A DNA stretch of 29,900 nucleotides from UBA647 sp964400545 (GCA_964400545.1 CAYNUG010000013.1:1-29900), one strand, 5' to 3'; positions 7,199 to 15,591 are shown, counted from the stretch's first letter. Numbers and translations are program-made. Notes: generated by a model not told the origin, from the letters alone.

Positions 7199-9298
7199 CT
7201 ATCCCTTTTCTTCTTCCTTATACTTATAGCTGTAGCCGTAACTGTAATTGTAGTTGTATGAATATTCACTTCGTTTGAAATCCAGTTTGTTCAGTACAAT
7301 ACCGAGAAGCTTTATTCCGAAAGTATCGCATTCCGCCTTTGCTTTCCTGACATTGTCTATCCTTGTCTTCCCCCCCCATGTCACCATTATCATCCCGTCA
7401 GAATGTTTCCCCACCAGAATAGGATCGACAATCCCGATCATAGGCGGAGTATCGATAAAGATGAAATCGACCTTTTCAAGTATCTTTTTCAACATGGTTG
7501 ACATTATTTCAGAATCTATCAATTCAGCTGGGTTTGGCGGGATCGGACCGGAAGTGGCAACAAACACATTATTAATATGGGTCTTCTGCAGGATATCGGA
7601 TACCTTCGCACGACCTGCAAGAAAAGAAGATAAGCCCAAAGTATTTTTCAATTTAAATATTTTGTGTATCCTCGGCTTCCTCAGGTCACCATCAATTATT
7701 ACCACCTTCTTCCCCAGCTGTGCAAATGATATGGCAAGATTCACAACTGTTGTAGTTTTCCCCTCACCAGGCATCGCACTGCTAACACTGATGATCTTGG
7801 GCGGAGCCTTTGGTGTCGATAATTGGATCGAGGTCCTTATGCTCCTGTAATGCTCCGCGAACGGGCACTCCGGGTCCCGGAAATTTATCAATTCGATATT
7901 TTTCACAGTTCCTTTGGATACAGCTTTCTTTTTACTTCCATAGTGGTAAGAGTAATAGCTCATCCCTGATTTCCCTTCACTTGACGGGATTATCCCCAGG
8001 GCAGGAACATTTATTAAAGTTTTAATATCCTCAGGTGTCCGAAGAGTCCTGTCAAGGAAATCAACCAGGAAAATAAGGCCAAATCCGAGTCCGGCACCAA
8101 ACATAAATGCCATGATAAGCGCTCTTCGCCTGCTCGAAGATAAAGGAAATTTCGGCACTTCTGCTCTATCAATTATTCTTATATTATTGGTCTGCAAGCC
8201 TTCCATCTCAGAGGAAAGAAGAGATTCCTTCTGACGTCTTACGAGATAGTTGAGAAGGGTATTCATGTTGGATACTTCAACATTGAGGCTATTGTAATAG
8301 ATCGCATTAGTATTACTTGTTGACATTTCCCCTTTCTGTTTATTTAAAAGTGCCTTCAGAGAGTCCTCCTCTTTTTTCGCAGAGGAATACTCTGTCCTCG
8401 CTTCTTTAAGAAACTTCCCTGCAAGTTCTCTGGTCTCTTTATTTATCCTTTGTAATTGCGTGTCTAATTGCGATCTGATCTGAACCATCTCAGGATAGTT
8501 CTTCTTATAAATTTGTGATTTATTCCTATACTCCGCTTCCAATCGGGAATACTCACCTTTCAGACTGCTGATAAGGCTGCTGTTCTTTATCATCGGATAA
8601 TCTTTGAACTTCATCCCCTTCAATTCCATATATTTTGCTTCTTTATTCACCCTGTTTATTTGTGCCTGTGTGAACGCTCTGTTCAGATCTGAAAAATTTT
8701 CAACAACGGTTGAATCTCTTCTGGAGAGAAAATAAAGATCTTTTTTCTTACTGTACTTCTGCAGCTCTTCCTGCTTTTGTGCCAGTCGATTCCTTAGTTC
8801 TGAGATCTGCTTTCCTATTGATGTTGAGATCTCCCGTGAAGATCTTGTTTTGATCAGAACATTAAAGTCTATATATTTATCAAAAAGTGTATTTATTATC
8901 TTTGCAGCCTTCTCCGGATCAGGAGAAGTACAACTTATATTGACCAATCTGGTCATTTCGATCGGGCTGATCGATATACGGGGATAAACACCGATCTCTT
9001 CATAAACGATCTTTGCCAGAGATATGCTCTGAAGGATCTTTAACTGAGTATTAAAATATTCATTCCTGTAATCACCATATCCATACCTGCCTGTTAAATT
9101 TATTATATCTTTTTCAGGCTGTATCATCAGAAGGCCGGATGCCCTGTACATCGGGGTCTTCATAGAATTCCTTACAAACACTGCCAGGGTGAAGATCAAT
9201 GCAAGTGCTATCGGCCAATGGAGTTTCGGTTTTATTATCCTCCAGTATTTCTCTATCTGAAATTCTTCATCAAGGATCTGCTGTTCTTCAATGTTCAT
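7199..9298 (-). CDS. Wzc-type polysaccharide co-polymerase with tyrosine autokinase
   Basis: 699 residues. An N-terminal Wzz domain has a first membrane helix near 27-43 and a second near 393-413, with a long coiled-coil periplasmic stretch (about 155-320) between and the PKFP proline segment at 382-385. The cytoplasmic BY-kinase follows: Walker A in SSAMPGEGKTT (506-516, Lys514), Walker A' VVIIDGDLRKP (532-542), Walker B IFIDTPP (613-619). The C-terminal tail has eight tyrosines at every second position (679-693). This is the fused form, like E. coli Wzc, that regulates polysaccharide chain length through tail phosphorylation. AGGAG lies six bases before the ATG. It lies between wza-like and PHP-phosphatase genes, the classic order. 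Confidence 0.95.
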   Translation of the reverse strand: MNIEEQQILDEEFQIEKYWRIIKPKLHWPIALALIFTLAVFVRNSMKTPMYRASGLLMIQPEKDIINLTGRYGYGDYRNEYFNTQLKILQSISLAKIVYEEIGVYPRISISPIEMTRLVNISCTSPDPEKAAKIINTLFDKYIDFNVLIKTRSSREISTSIGKQISELRNRLAQKQEELQKYSKKKDLYFLSRRDSTVVENFSDLNRAFTQAQINRVNKEAKYMELKGMKFKDYPMIKNSSLISSLKGEYSRLEAEYRNKSQIYKKNYPEMVQIRSQLDTQLQRINKETRELAGKFLKEARTEYSSAKKEEDSLKALLNKQKGEMSTSNTNAIYYNSLNVEVSNMNTLLNYLVRRQKESLLSSEMEGLQTNNIRIIDRAEVPKFPLSSSRRRALIMAFMFGAGLGFGLIFLVDFLDRTLRTPEDIKTLINVPALGIIPSSEGKSGMSYYSYHYGSKKKAVSKGTVKNIELINFRDPECPFAEHYRSIRTSIQLSTPKAPPKIISVSSAMPGEGKTTTVVNLAISFAQLGKKVVIIDGDLRKPRIHKIFKLKNTLGLSSFLAGRAKVSDILQKTHINNVFVATSGPIPPNPAELIDSEIMSTMLKKILEKVDFIFIDTPPMIGIVDPILVGKHSDGMIMVTWGGKTRIDNVRKAKAECDTFGIKLLGIVLNKLDFKRSEYSYNYNYSYGYSYKYKEEEKG

Positions 9299-9306
9299 TA
9301 TTGCTC

Positions 9307-10161
9307 CTAAAGGGCACTTTCCGGCACATGGATTATATCGTTGTTTTTAAGGATAAAATCAGGTTTTTTGCCCCTTAAAATACTCTTCACATTTATTTTT
9401 ACTTTTATCTCTTTCCCTTTCACCCTTCGCTTAACAAGGACAGAACCTTTCCTAGCTCTTCCGGTAAAACCTCCCGCCTGAGCAATTGCCCTTAGTAAAG
9501 TAATATCACCATCTCTTATCATTTCTATATGCCCCGGATTCTTCACTTCCCCGAAAATATAAATATTCATATGACTAACCGCAGGAATGTTTATAATATC
9601 ACCTGCCTTTAGAGGGACATTAAGTTTCGGATCACCCTTCAACATAAGCTCATCAACATCTATTGATAATGAAATGCTATTCCCTTTCTTAAGTTTTCTT
9701 ATTATTATTATCTTGCGGGAAGCATCCTGTGTAAAACCTCCGGAGAGGGATATCAATTCCAATATTGTCTTTTCCCCGTAAAGTTCATAACTCCCCGGTT
9801 TCTTAACCGCCCCTATCACCGACACCATCTTGCTGTGATATTCTTTTATAAAAACCGTCACCTGAGCATTCTTCAGATAGTTCTTTTCCAGCTTGGATGA
9901 CAGAAGTTTTTCCAACTGCGAACGGGTCAGTCCATCTGCTCTGATATTCCCTATAAGTGGAAGCGTGATCATTCCGTTTCCGGACACCCTTACGGTAATA
10001 TTTAATTCAGGAACATTAAAAACCTTGATATCGATAAGATCACCGGGACCGATCGTGTAAGAAATATCCTCCTCACCATTCCCTTGTCCGTTTAACGGAA
10101 AAGAATAAAGGAACAGGGAGAACACTGCAAAGATTAATATTATTTTTCTATTAAAACTCAT
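9307..10161 (-). CDS. Polysaccharide export protein (Wza-like, SLBB domains)
   Basis: 284 residues from the ATG at 10159-10161, chosen over the open frame starting at 10245 because the signal sequence begins there (MSFNRK plus hydrophobic stretch to about 24) and GGAGGG lies ten bases before it. After the signal: a Poly_export domain opening with YTIGPGDLIDIKVF, and two SLBB-type repeats, each marked by a V-x-G-x-V-K-x-P-G pattern (VIGAVKKPGSYEL and IFGEVKNPGHIEM). There is no lipobox cysteine, unlike E. coli Wza, so it may be soluble in the periplasm or anchored another way. The start overlaps the 3' end of the beta-barrel gene by 11 bases. It forms the periplasmic/outer-membrane export channel with the Wzc-type partner. 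Confidence 0.92.
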   Translation of the reverse strand: MSFNRKIILIFAVFSLFLYSFPLNGQGNGEEDISYTIGPGDLIDIKVFNVPELNITVRVSGNGMITLPLIGNIRADGLTRSQLEKLLSSKLEKNYLKNAQVTVFIKEYHSKMVSVIGAVKKPGSYELYGEKTILELISLSGGFTQDASRKIIIIRKLKKGNSISLSIDVDELMLKGDPKLNVPLKAGDIINIPAVSHMNIYIFGEVKNPGHIEMIRDGDITLLRAIAQAGGFTGRARKGSVLVKRRVKGKEIKVKINVKSILRGKKPDFILKNNDIIHVPESAL

Positions 10162-11386
10162 GATTAATATACCCTCCAATAAAGTTATAATTTCTGGTAA
10201 ACTCAAGAAAACTGGACCTGCCGAAATATCGTGTATACTGAACACCGATCTCCATATCCCCGGACATCCTTACACCCAGTTTGAATTCAGACTGTTCTAT
10301 TGTATCTTTCCTGCCCGTTTCGAGTCCTGAAAGTTCTTTGTAGACCGTCTCTCCCGAACTAAAACTGTATCCGGCCTTGATATTTCTCCCGAGATAATAG
10401 TCTAATCCCAAAGTGTATCTTTTGAGATCAAAATACTGATTCTCTTCATAAAAAGAATATTGATTGTCAATTGAATAACCTATATTAAGTCTGAACCTTT
10501 TTGTCAGTCTTATGGAGACGTCACCCGATCCGTTAGGCTTTGAATATTTGACCGCCTGGTCGTAATCGGGCGAAAAATATTTCATTCCGATCTTAAAACT
10601 CCCCCTAATAATGCTCACTTCGGGAAATTGAATCCCAACCGACAAAACCCCTCCGGAGCCGTTCTTAATCTCATCGGTATCAAAGATCATATTAAAATAT
10701 TCCCACCCGAAGGTCAACACAGTCCTCGTGAATATAACCCTGTTCAATGTCACTGCGAAAGTGGAAACTTCCCTGTTCAACCTCGAGGAGATATCGTAAC
10801 CCGATGAATAATCGGAATCATCATAGTTTAGGTCCTCGATCCTCGCACTGAACCCGACGAAGGATCTGCTGTAATCACCGTAATCGACCGAAAGTTTGTT
10901 AATATATTTCTTTGTCTTTATTCTGTTCCCGAATTCGACGGTTGGTCTCGATAACATATCGCTCGCTTCATAGGTGTATTCCAGATTGAATCTGCCTATG
11001 TATGAATGGAGCGTGCCTGAGATCTGATTGTTGAAATACTGCAAGCCTTTGTTCTCAAGAAAGAATGAGTAGTACGGAGATTCCTTAACGATCAGGATGA
11101 GCCTTCTCCCGATCAATGCTGAAAAATTCACAACCAATCCCGCATCAGCGGTCCAGTCAGGGGTCGCTTCTTCATCAAACGAGTAGATATTTGAATTGTA
11201 GCCTACATTCTTCAGAAGGATCGAGGGTTCGACGTATATGAACCCTATCTTTTTCCATGAGTTTTGAACAATATCTTCCTTAACCTTCTGAAAATCCGCT
11301 GTTTTTAAGGAACCGGGGATCAAAAAACAGAAAAATACCGTTAAAAAAACAAGAGTAAACAGATGATTTTTCCCGTTATATTGCAT
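10151..11386 (-). CDS. Outer-membrane beta-barrel protein of exopolysaccharide locus
   Basis: 411 residues: signal sequence (about 9-30), then a series of alternating amphipathic strands rich in Tyr, Phe, Gly and Asp, ending in Phe at the C-terminus, the usual recognition signal for BAM-mediated outer-membrane insertion. Similar proteins (BBP2_2-like, Pfam PF10082 by my recognition, not searched) accompany wza/wzc genes in exopolysaccharide clusters and probably form the outer-membrane exit path, which would suit a Wza lacking a lipid anchor. The gene is the first after a strong promoter whose -10 box lies only eight bases before the ATG, with no ribosome site. It overlaps the wza-like gene by 11 bases. 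Function by context and fold pattern only. Confidence 0.75.
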   Translation of the reverse strand: MQYNGKNHLFTLVFLTVFFCFLIPGSLKTADFQKVKEDIVQNSWKKIGFIYVEPSILLKNVGYNSNIYSFDEEATPDWTADAGLVVNFSALIGRRLILIVKESPYYSFFLENKGLQYFNNQISGTLHSYIGRFNLEYTYEASDMLSRPTVEFGNRIKTKKYINKLSVDYGDYSRSFVGFSARIEDLNYDDSDYSSGYDISSRLNREVSTFAVTLNRVIFTRTVLTFGWEYFNMIFDTDEIKNGSGGVLSVGIQFPEVSIIRGSFKIGMKYFSPDYDQAVKYSKPNGSGDVSIRLTKRFRLNIGYSIDNQYSFYEENQYFDLKRYTLGLDYYLGRNIKAGYSFSSGETVYKELSGLETGRKDTIEQSEFKLGVRMSGDMEIGVQYTRYFGRSSFLEFTRNYNFIGGYINHEF

Positions 11387-11394
11387 ATGTAACT

Positions 11395-11423
11395 ATTATA
11401 TTGGATATGGAACGTTGAAGCAA
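11395..11423 (-). promoter_or_regulatory. Promoter of the export/assembly operon
   Basis: Minus-strand TTGCTT (11418-11423), 17-base spacer, perfect TATAAT (11395-11400). The -10 box ends eight bases before the ATG at 11386, so the predicted mRNA leader is about 0-4 bases. The -35 half overlaps the edge of a heptad-repeat tract, which may have shaped or disturbed this promoter. Confidence 0.65.
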
Positions 11424-11478
11424 GGAACAGAAGTAAAAAGACAGGAGACAAAAGCAAGAAATCAGAAAAGGGGGTGAG
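11414..11478. repeat. Heptanucleotide-periodic tract A
   Basis: About nine degenerate 7-base units, read on the plus strand as purine-rich words such as CAGAAGT, CAGGAGA, CAAAAGC and CAGAAAA, fill the gap between the beta-barrel and secreted-domain genes. The 20 bases at 11441-11460 match 17 of 20 bases at 13271-13290 in tract B. No other element is visible in this gap apart from the promoter. Confidence 0.6.
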
Positions 11479-11484
11479 TCGAAA

Positions 11485-11964
11485 CTATCTGGTTGTCGGA
11501 CTTGCCGGTTCTTCTTCATCCGGCTTGTCAAGTACTTTACAGATAGCTGTTCCGGTTACGATCCATGCAAGTGGTGGAATAGATTTCCTCCTGAGTGAAA
11601 ATGAGATATAACTTGTTTTCCCTTCCAGAATAGTGATCAGGAAGTCTATTTTTTTCACTTTATAGAGATTGTTTCTTAACCTCAATGTGACTTTATAATT
11701 GCCGGGTAAGATCTCAGCTATCTTATAATCACCTTTGCTATTAGTAACTTCTGAACGATAAACTCTGGGGGAGCTATCATCTTTCTTTAACTTAACTTCG
11801 GTCAATACTATCTGAACATCCTTAACCGGAGTCTTCAAATCTCTCCCGTAAACAAATCCAGCCATTGTGCCCAATTTGGACCCATCAACCTGGGATATAA
11901 CAGGGGAAACAGAAATAATAAAAAAGAATAATACACCAAGTGCAAATATTTTGTTATTTTTCAT
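11485..11964 (-). CDS. Secreted carboxypeptidase-regulatory-like beta-sandwich protein
   Basis: 159 residues. A signal sequence covers about 1-24 (cut near VIS-QVD). Residues 33-125 read as one beta-sandwich repeat of the CarboxypepD_reg/CnaB-like type: GTMAGFVYG, then a PVKDVQIVL strand, SKGDYKIAEILPGNYKVTL as the typical turn and strand, and a final ISFSLRRK strand. The tail is Pro/Glu-rich. Such domains act as extracellular structural or binding modules, not enzymes. GGAGGAG precedes the ATG. It lies between the TPR gene and the beta-barrel gene, so a role at the cell surface linked to glycan export is likely, but no specific function can be given. Confidence 0.7.
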   Translation of the reverse strand: MKNNKIFALGVLFFFIISVSPVISQVDGSKLGTMAGFVYGRDLKTPVKDVQIVLTEVKLKKDDSSPRVYRSEVTNSKGDYKIAEILPGNYKVTLRLRNNLYKVKKIDFLITILEGKTSYISFSLRRKSIPPLAWIVTGTAICKVLDKPDEEEPASPTTR

Positions 11965-12005
11965 AACTCCTCCAATAAGTATATTTATATATTATTTAAA
12001 CTATT

Positions 12006-13235
12006 TTAGTTTGTCAAGTAATAGTTGACTTTTTTATAGTCAGGATGAATTTTTTTTACACGCTGCATGATCTTTTTCATCTGCTTACGATTTTCCATAT
12101 CATGATAAACTATCCCGAGTTGATAAAGGATTTCTATGTTCTTACTATCCGAACTTTTATAATACTTGGATCTTTTTACTATATCAACCGCATACTCCTC
12201 CATCTCCCTTTCCGAGAACAGTCTGATCAGATCCAGGATGAAATCCCTGTCATACACTCCGGGATATTTAATAGCAGAATTTGCCATATAATAAATATCC
12301 ATTTCCTTTAACGGAATCATTATTTTCACTTCTTTAAGGATAGAGGATGCAATCTCAATATCTCCCGAAAACGCAGAAGCGAGTTCTTTAAAGTTCCTTT
12401 TATTAAAGAAATTATTTTTGATCTTAAGGATCCCGACCGCTCTTATCTTCTCAACTTTTTTCCTTATTTCTGTCAATTTCCCGTTCGCATTCTTATCCAC
12501 AACCTTTTGGGAAAACACAAGAAATTGCCCGTAATTCTTTTCAAAATAATTGGAAAGAGCGAGGTAATAAGATGCCTCATTCACCAGATCTGCAGATCCG
12601 AATCTGGAAACAGGCAAAAGTTCATTGATCGCCTTTTTATACTTATTTCCTCTGAAATATACTATCCCGGAAACCAGCTTTGTCCTGACATTGTTTTTCC
12701 CTGACCTTTTCAAGATCTTCAATCCGGACCTGACAGCGATGAGATCATTCTCTTTTAACGCCTGTCTTACATTATTGTAAACTTTGCCATATTCTTTGCT
12801 GTCAACGTGTTTGATCTTTTTCGACACTGCGGGGTTTTTATTTTCATTTTTTTTGACAGTTCTTTTATATGTTTTGTCAATAATTGAGAACATGACATCA
12901 AGATCTTCGCTGATCTCATCCGGGAACCTGAGTTCATTAAAAGTTGATACTCCGGTCAGATTTTTAAGTTTATTCGCTATCTCAATTACCTCATCACCAT
13001 TGGAAAGTTTAAAATGGGCAAGAGAATAATAAAGATACATATCCATCAATACTGTCTTCTCTTCCATCAGACCGAATTCAGCTATCCTGAAATTTTCAAC
13101 AGCCTCTTCATACTTTCCGGCAAGGTAGGATTTCTTACCTTCTTCTGACAGATTCTTATAAAAATCCAGAGAAGATGCGGTAATGGTCAGAGACAGTAAA
13201 GTAATTAGAATTGATATCGTAAATTTATGTTTCAT
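12006..13235 (-). CDS. Secreted TPR-repeat protein
   Basis: 409 residues with a signal sequence (about 1-22, SLTITASS) and helical TPR-like repeats. The clearest are residues 33-58 (KKSYLAGKYEEAVENFRIAE), 178-215 and the final copy around 367-400 (YQLGIVYHDMENRKQMKKI). A Lys-rich spacer at about 128-145 separates N- and C-terminal repeat groups. No catalytic residues. Periplasmic TPR proteins near polysaccharide export genes usually act as scaffolds. It starts a two-gene unit with the beta-sandwich gene 41 bases further on. The upstream region has an extended -10 box (TGTTATAAT, 13245-13253) nine bases from the ATG and no ribosome site, again suggesting a near-leaderless transcript. Confidence 0.72.
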   Translation of the reverse strand: MKHKFTISILITLLSLTITASSLDFYKNLSEEGKKSYLAGKYEEAVENFRIAEFGLMEEKTVLMDMYLYYSLAHFKLSNGDEVIEIANKLKNLTGVSTFNELRFPDEISEDLDVMFSIIDKTYKRTVKKNENKNPAVSKKIKHVDSKEYGKVYNNVRQALKENDLIAVRSGLKILKRSGKNNVRTKLVSGIVYFRGNKYKKAINELLPVSRFGSADLVNEASYYLALSNYFEKNYGQFLVFSQKVVDKNANGKLTEIRKKVEKIRAVGILKIKNNFFNKRNFKELASAFSGDIEIASSILKEVKIMIPLKEMDIYYMANSAIKYPGVYDRDFILDLIRLFSEREMEEYAVDIVKRSKYYKSSDSKNIEILYQLGIVYHDMENRKQMKKIMQRVKKIHPDYKKVNYYLTN

Positions 13236-13244
13236 TTTTAATTA

Positions 13245-13253
13245 ATTATAACA
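13245..13253 (-). promoter_or_regulatory. Extended -10 promoter element for the TPR gene
   Basis: Minus strand reads TGTTATAAT, a perfect extended -10. No convincing -35 at 16-18 bases (this lies in heptad tract B). The box ends nine bases before the ATG at 13235, giving a predicted leader of about two bases with no Shine-Dalgarno. Confidence 0.55.
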
Positions 13254-13261
13254 AAAATTTC

Positions 13262-13474
13262 AGTAAGAGAACAGGAGGCAGAAGCATGAACTCTCAGTTC
13301 TCATAGGTGAGAGGTTAGGGGTTAGAGGCAAGAGGAAAGAGATCAGTGGTGAGGGGTGAGTTTTTGGTGTTAAGTGATTAGTTTTAAGTTTTGAGTTATT
13401 ACCTTTTGATAAAGCTGAATGCTGAAGGCTGAAAGCTGCTTTTCTTCTGACTCCTGCCTTCCGCCTTCTTAAAA
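13262..13474. repeat. Heptanucleotide-periodic tract B
   Basis: From 13307 to 13474 the plus strand can be cut into 24 consecutive 7-base units with no slip in register. The theme changes gradually: GTTAGAG-like words, then TTAAGTT-like words, then AGGCTGA-like words (13412-13439), then CTGCCTT-like words. The part before 13307 is similar but looser. The 18 bases at 13380-13397 recur exactly at 16966-16983. An 87-codon open frame across the tract is a by-product of the periodicity. The tract runs up to the stop codon of the phosphoglycosyl transferase gene and perhaps into its last codons. Confidence 0.8.
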
Positions 13475-15433
13475 CTACGAACTCTTCGCTCCTTTTAGAA
13501 CAATGTTCCGGAACGCTTTCCAAAAATATTTCCAGTCCGTTCTGAACGGTTTTTCTTTATACTGTTTTAGATATTTCCTTTCCGATTCAAACACTTCGTC
13601 CATACTCCCTGGCATATCCGCATAATATGGAGGGATCAGTCCCGGTTTATATTCTACTCTTGTTTTTTGCAGATCTTCCGGATATGTGGCAAAAAATGTT
13701 TCGCTAAGCGGCCTTATTCCTACCAATTTCAAGTCTCTTTTGACCCAATTTATCACCATCGGGAATTCGTCGATCCAGAACTTCCGAAATATCCTCCCCC
13801 ATGAAGTGATCCGGAAATCATCCTTGATCTTCCCCTTCTCATCAAGTTTGTTTCTATCATATACATATTTATGAATAAATTCCGAATACGGATGCATCGT
13901 CCTCATTTTGTAAATAAATATCAGCTTCCCATCCTTCCCGACCCTCTTCTGCTTGAAAAAAGTTGCATAAGAAGGTGTAACATTTTCAAGAGGTTTTTTT
14001 ACTTTTTTAGCGATAAACCAGACAAAATTATCGAACTCGGTTAGCGAGACGATCTCAAAACCGCAATAGTAGAGACGACCAAGACCCTGTGCCATCGAAA
14101 ACAGACGGCCTCTTCCTTTGCTTATAATAAAATATATCTTTTTAAAGAATGGGAGTTTAGGAAATATCCTCTTCCAGATAAAATCGAAAAAATAGAACAG
14201 ATTGGCAAAAAATCTCGGATATTTTTTCCTGAAATAGAAATACCTCCTCTCCATCGGTTCGAACCTGCTTATAAAGATCCCCCCTCTCTTCAGGATCCTG
14301 TTTGCATCTATCAGATATTTATTCAAATGACGAAAACTGTTCAGTTCATGAAGATTGACAAAAAGCTCAAAAGAACTTCCCGGAAGAATATTGACATTAT
14401 AGGGGTTTCCCGTATTCATTATCTCGGTCTTAACAATATTGACAGAGTCAAGATCCACCGAACCGTCCACATATTCAAAAACTTCCCTATAATTTTTCAG
14501 ATAGATCTTTAACAATTTATCCCTGACATATCCGGGATTTTCATTCTTCCCGGGGAATCGGTACTTTCTCTTACTCTTTTTTTCTTTAGAAATAATCCCA
14601 TTGACGATAATATCCTCATGCAGAAGAGGAGCATCAAAAAAATCAACTTCTGGGATATCGCTTTTCTGAGTATGTTTTATCAGATAACCCGATGTCAAGA
14701 TCAAAAGTTCGAGCAGCGCATATATAAAGACCGTCCCGAAAACAAGCAACCGGGAAAATCCCGATATATTAAATCCGAATATTATCGAAGAGATAATTGA
14801 CAATCCGATGAGATATGACCTGATAAACGGTAAAATGAGCTTGAAATATTGATCTTTCAGATCAACCAGGAATTTATGCGAAAAAAGCGCAACGAGAAAC
14901 CATATCAAATAAAGTGAGATCAAAATATACTTATACTTATCCGAAGAGATTACGAAGGTCGACATCTTATAGTAATGGATAATGAAAAATCCGATCGTAA
15001 CGAGGAAAAATTCAGTTGCCATTAATTTAAATGAGATATTTTTTTTCGCTGAAATATCTCTTTTAAAAAATGGAAGATAAAGTCCCGAAATAATAAGTAT
15101 CTCAAGAATAAGATGTAATAAGACAGTCCCGAAAACCACAAAACGCGATAGATTGGACAAATTCAGACCGAATATAATAAGTGAAAGAGAGCCTGCAAAA
15201 TAGAGCGAAGAGTATATATAGGGCTGGAGAGAGACCGTCTCTTCATCACCTACATTTTTTAACTTTGATGTAACAAAACATGAAACGATCCATGAAAGAA
15301 GCATGATCGGAATAATACTTATGTAAACGTCATCAAAATTGAAATTTCCCCTTTTTAAAAAAAACGCAAATAAAAAGGAGACTACCAGAAGAAACAGATC
15401 GACAATTAGTTTAAACGGATTGATTTCCTTCAA
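13475..15433 (-). CDS. Initiating phosphoglycosyl transferase with duplicated TM module and methyltransferase-like insert
   Basis: 652 residues from a TTG start at 15431-15433, chosen because AAAGGAG lies six bases before it. Residues 1-255 hold about eight hydrophobic segments in two similar halves (compare 93-120 with 221-250). Residues 300-395 resemble the end of a class I methyltransferase (NLHELNSF, ILKRGG), but no SAM-binding Gly motif is seen. Residues 488-652 are the sugar-transferase catalytic part: KQKRVGKDGK, YKMRTM, and the Asp-Glu pair in IDEFPMV (555-556), LVGIRPLS, KPGLIPPY. It should transfer a sugar-phosphate from a UDP-sugar to undecaprenyl phosphate. The usual KR-x-FD re-entrant helix before the catalytic part is absent. 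A weak TATGAT lies at 15478-15483. Confidence 0.82.
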   Translation of the reverse strand: MKEINPFKLIVDLFLLVVSFLFAFFLKRGNFNFDDVYISIIPIMLLSWIVSCFVTSKLKNVGDEETVSLQPYIYSSLYFAGSLSLIIFGLNLSNLSRFVVFGTVLLHLILEILIISGLYLPFFKRDISAKKNISFKLMATEFFLVTIGFFIIHYYKMSTFVISSDKYKYILISLYLIWFLVALFSHKFLVDLKDQYFKLILPFIRSYLIGLSIISSIIFGFNISGFSRLLVFGTVFIYALLELLILTSGYLIKHTQKSDIPEVDFFDAPLLHEDIIVNGIISKEKKSKRKYRFPGKNENPGYVRDKLLKIYLKNYREVFEYVDGSVDLDSVNIVKTEIMNTGNPYNVNILPGSSFELFVNLHELNSFRHLNKYLIDANRILKRGGIFISRFEPMERRYFYFRKKYPRFFANLFYFFDFIWKRIFPKLPFFKKIYFIISKGRGRLFSMAQGLGRLYYCGFEIVSLTEFDNFVWFIAKKVKKPLENVTPSYATFFKQKRVGKDGKLIFIYKMRTMHPYSEFIHKYVYDRNKLDEKGKIKDDFRITSWGRIFRKFWIDEFPMVINWVKRDLKLVGIRPLSETFFATYPEDLQKTRVEYKPGLIPPYYADMPGSMDEVFESERKYLKQYKEKPFRTDWKYFWKAFRNIVLKGAKSS

Positions 15434-15570
15434 AATCTACTCCTTTCCCCATCTCTATTATTAAAACCTTGTTAACTATCATATACCATAAAGAATGATA
15501 TATTTAAATATCTTCCTTTTACAATTTTAAATTTTAAATTCTAAACTTGACCCCTACTGTCTTCTGAGCC

Positions 15571-15591
15571 GGGTAGACGCAAGGCCTACCC
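15571..15591. repeat. Inverted repeat in tract C
   Basis: GGGTAG at 15571-15576 and CTACCC at 15586-15591 can pair as a six-base stem around a nine-base loop. It is flanked on both sides by the same 15-base direct repeat, so it looks like a unit inserted between copies. Confidence 0.6.

Noticed and set aside
10162..10245. Longer start for the Wza-like protein at 10245
   Set aside because: It would put 28 non-signal residues before the signal sequence and deepen the overlap with the beta-barrel gene; the ATG at 10161 has GGAGGG.
13260..13523. Open frame of 87 codons on the minus strand between the TPR and phosphoglycosyl transferase genes
   Set aside because: It lies almost wholly in heptad tract B and overlaps the end of the transferase gene; the repetitive peptide is a result of period-7 sequence.
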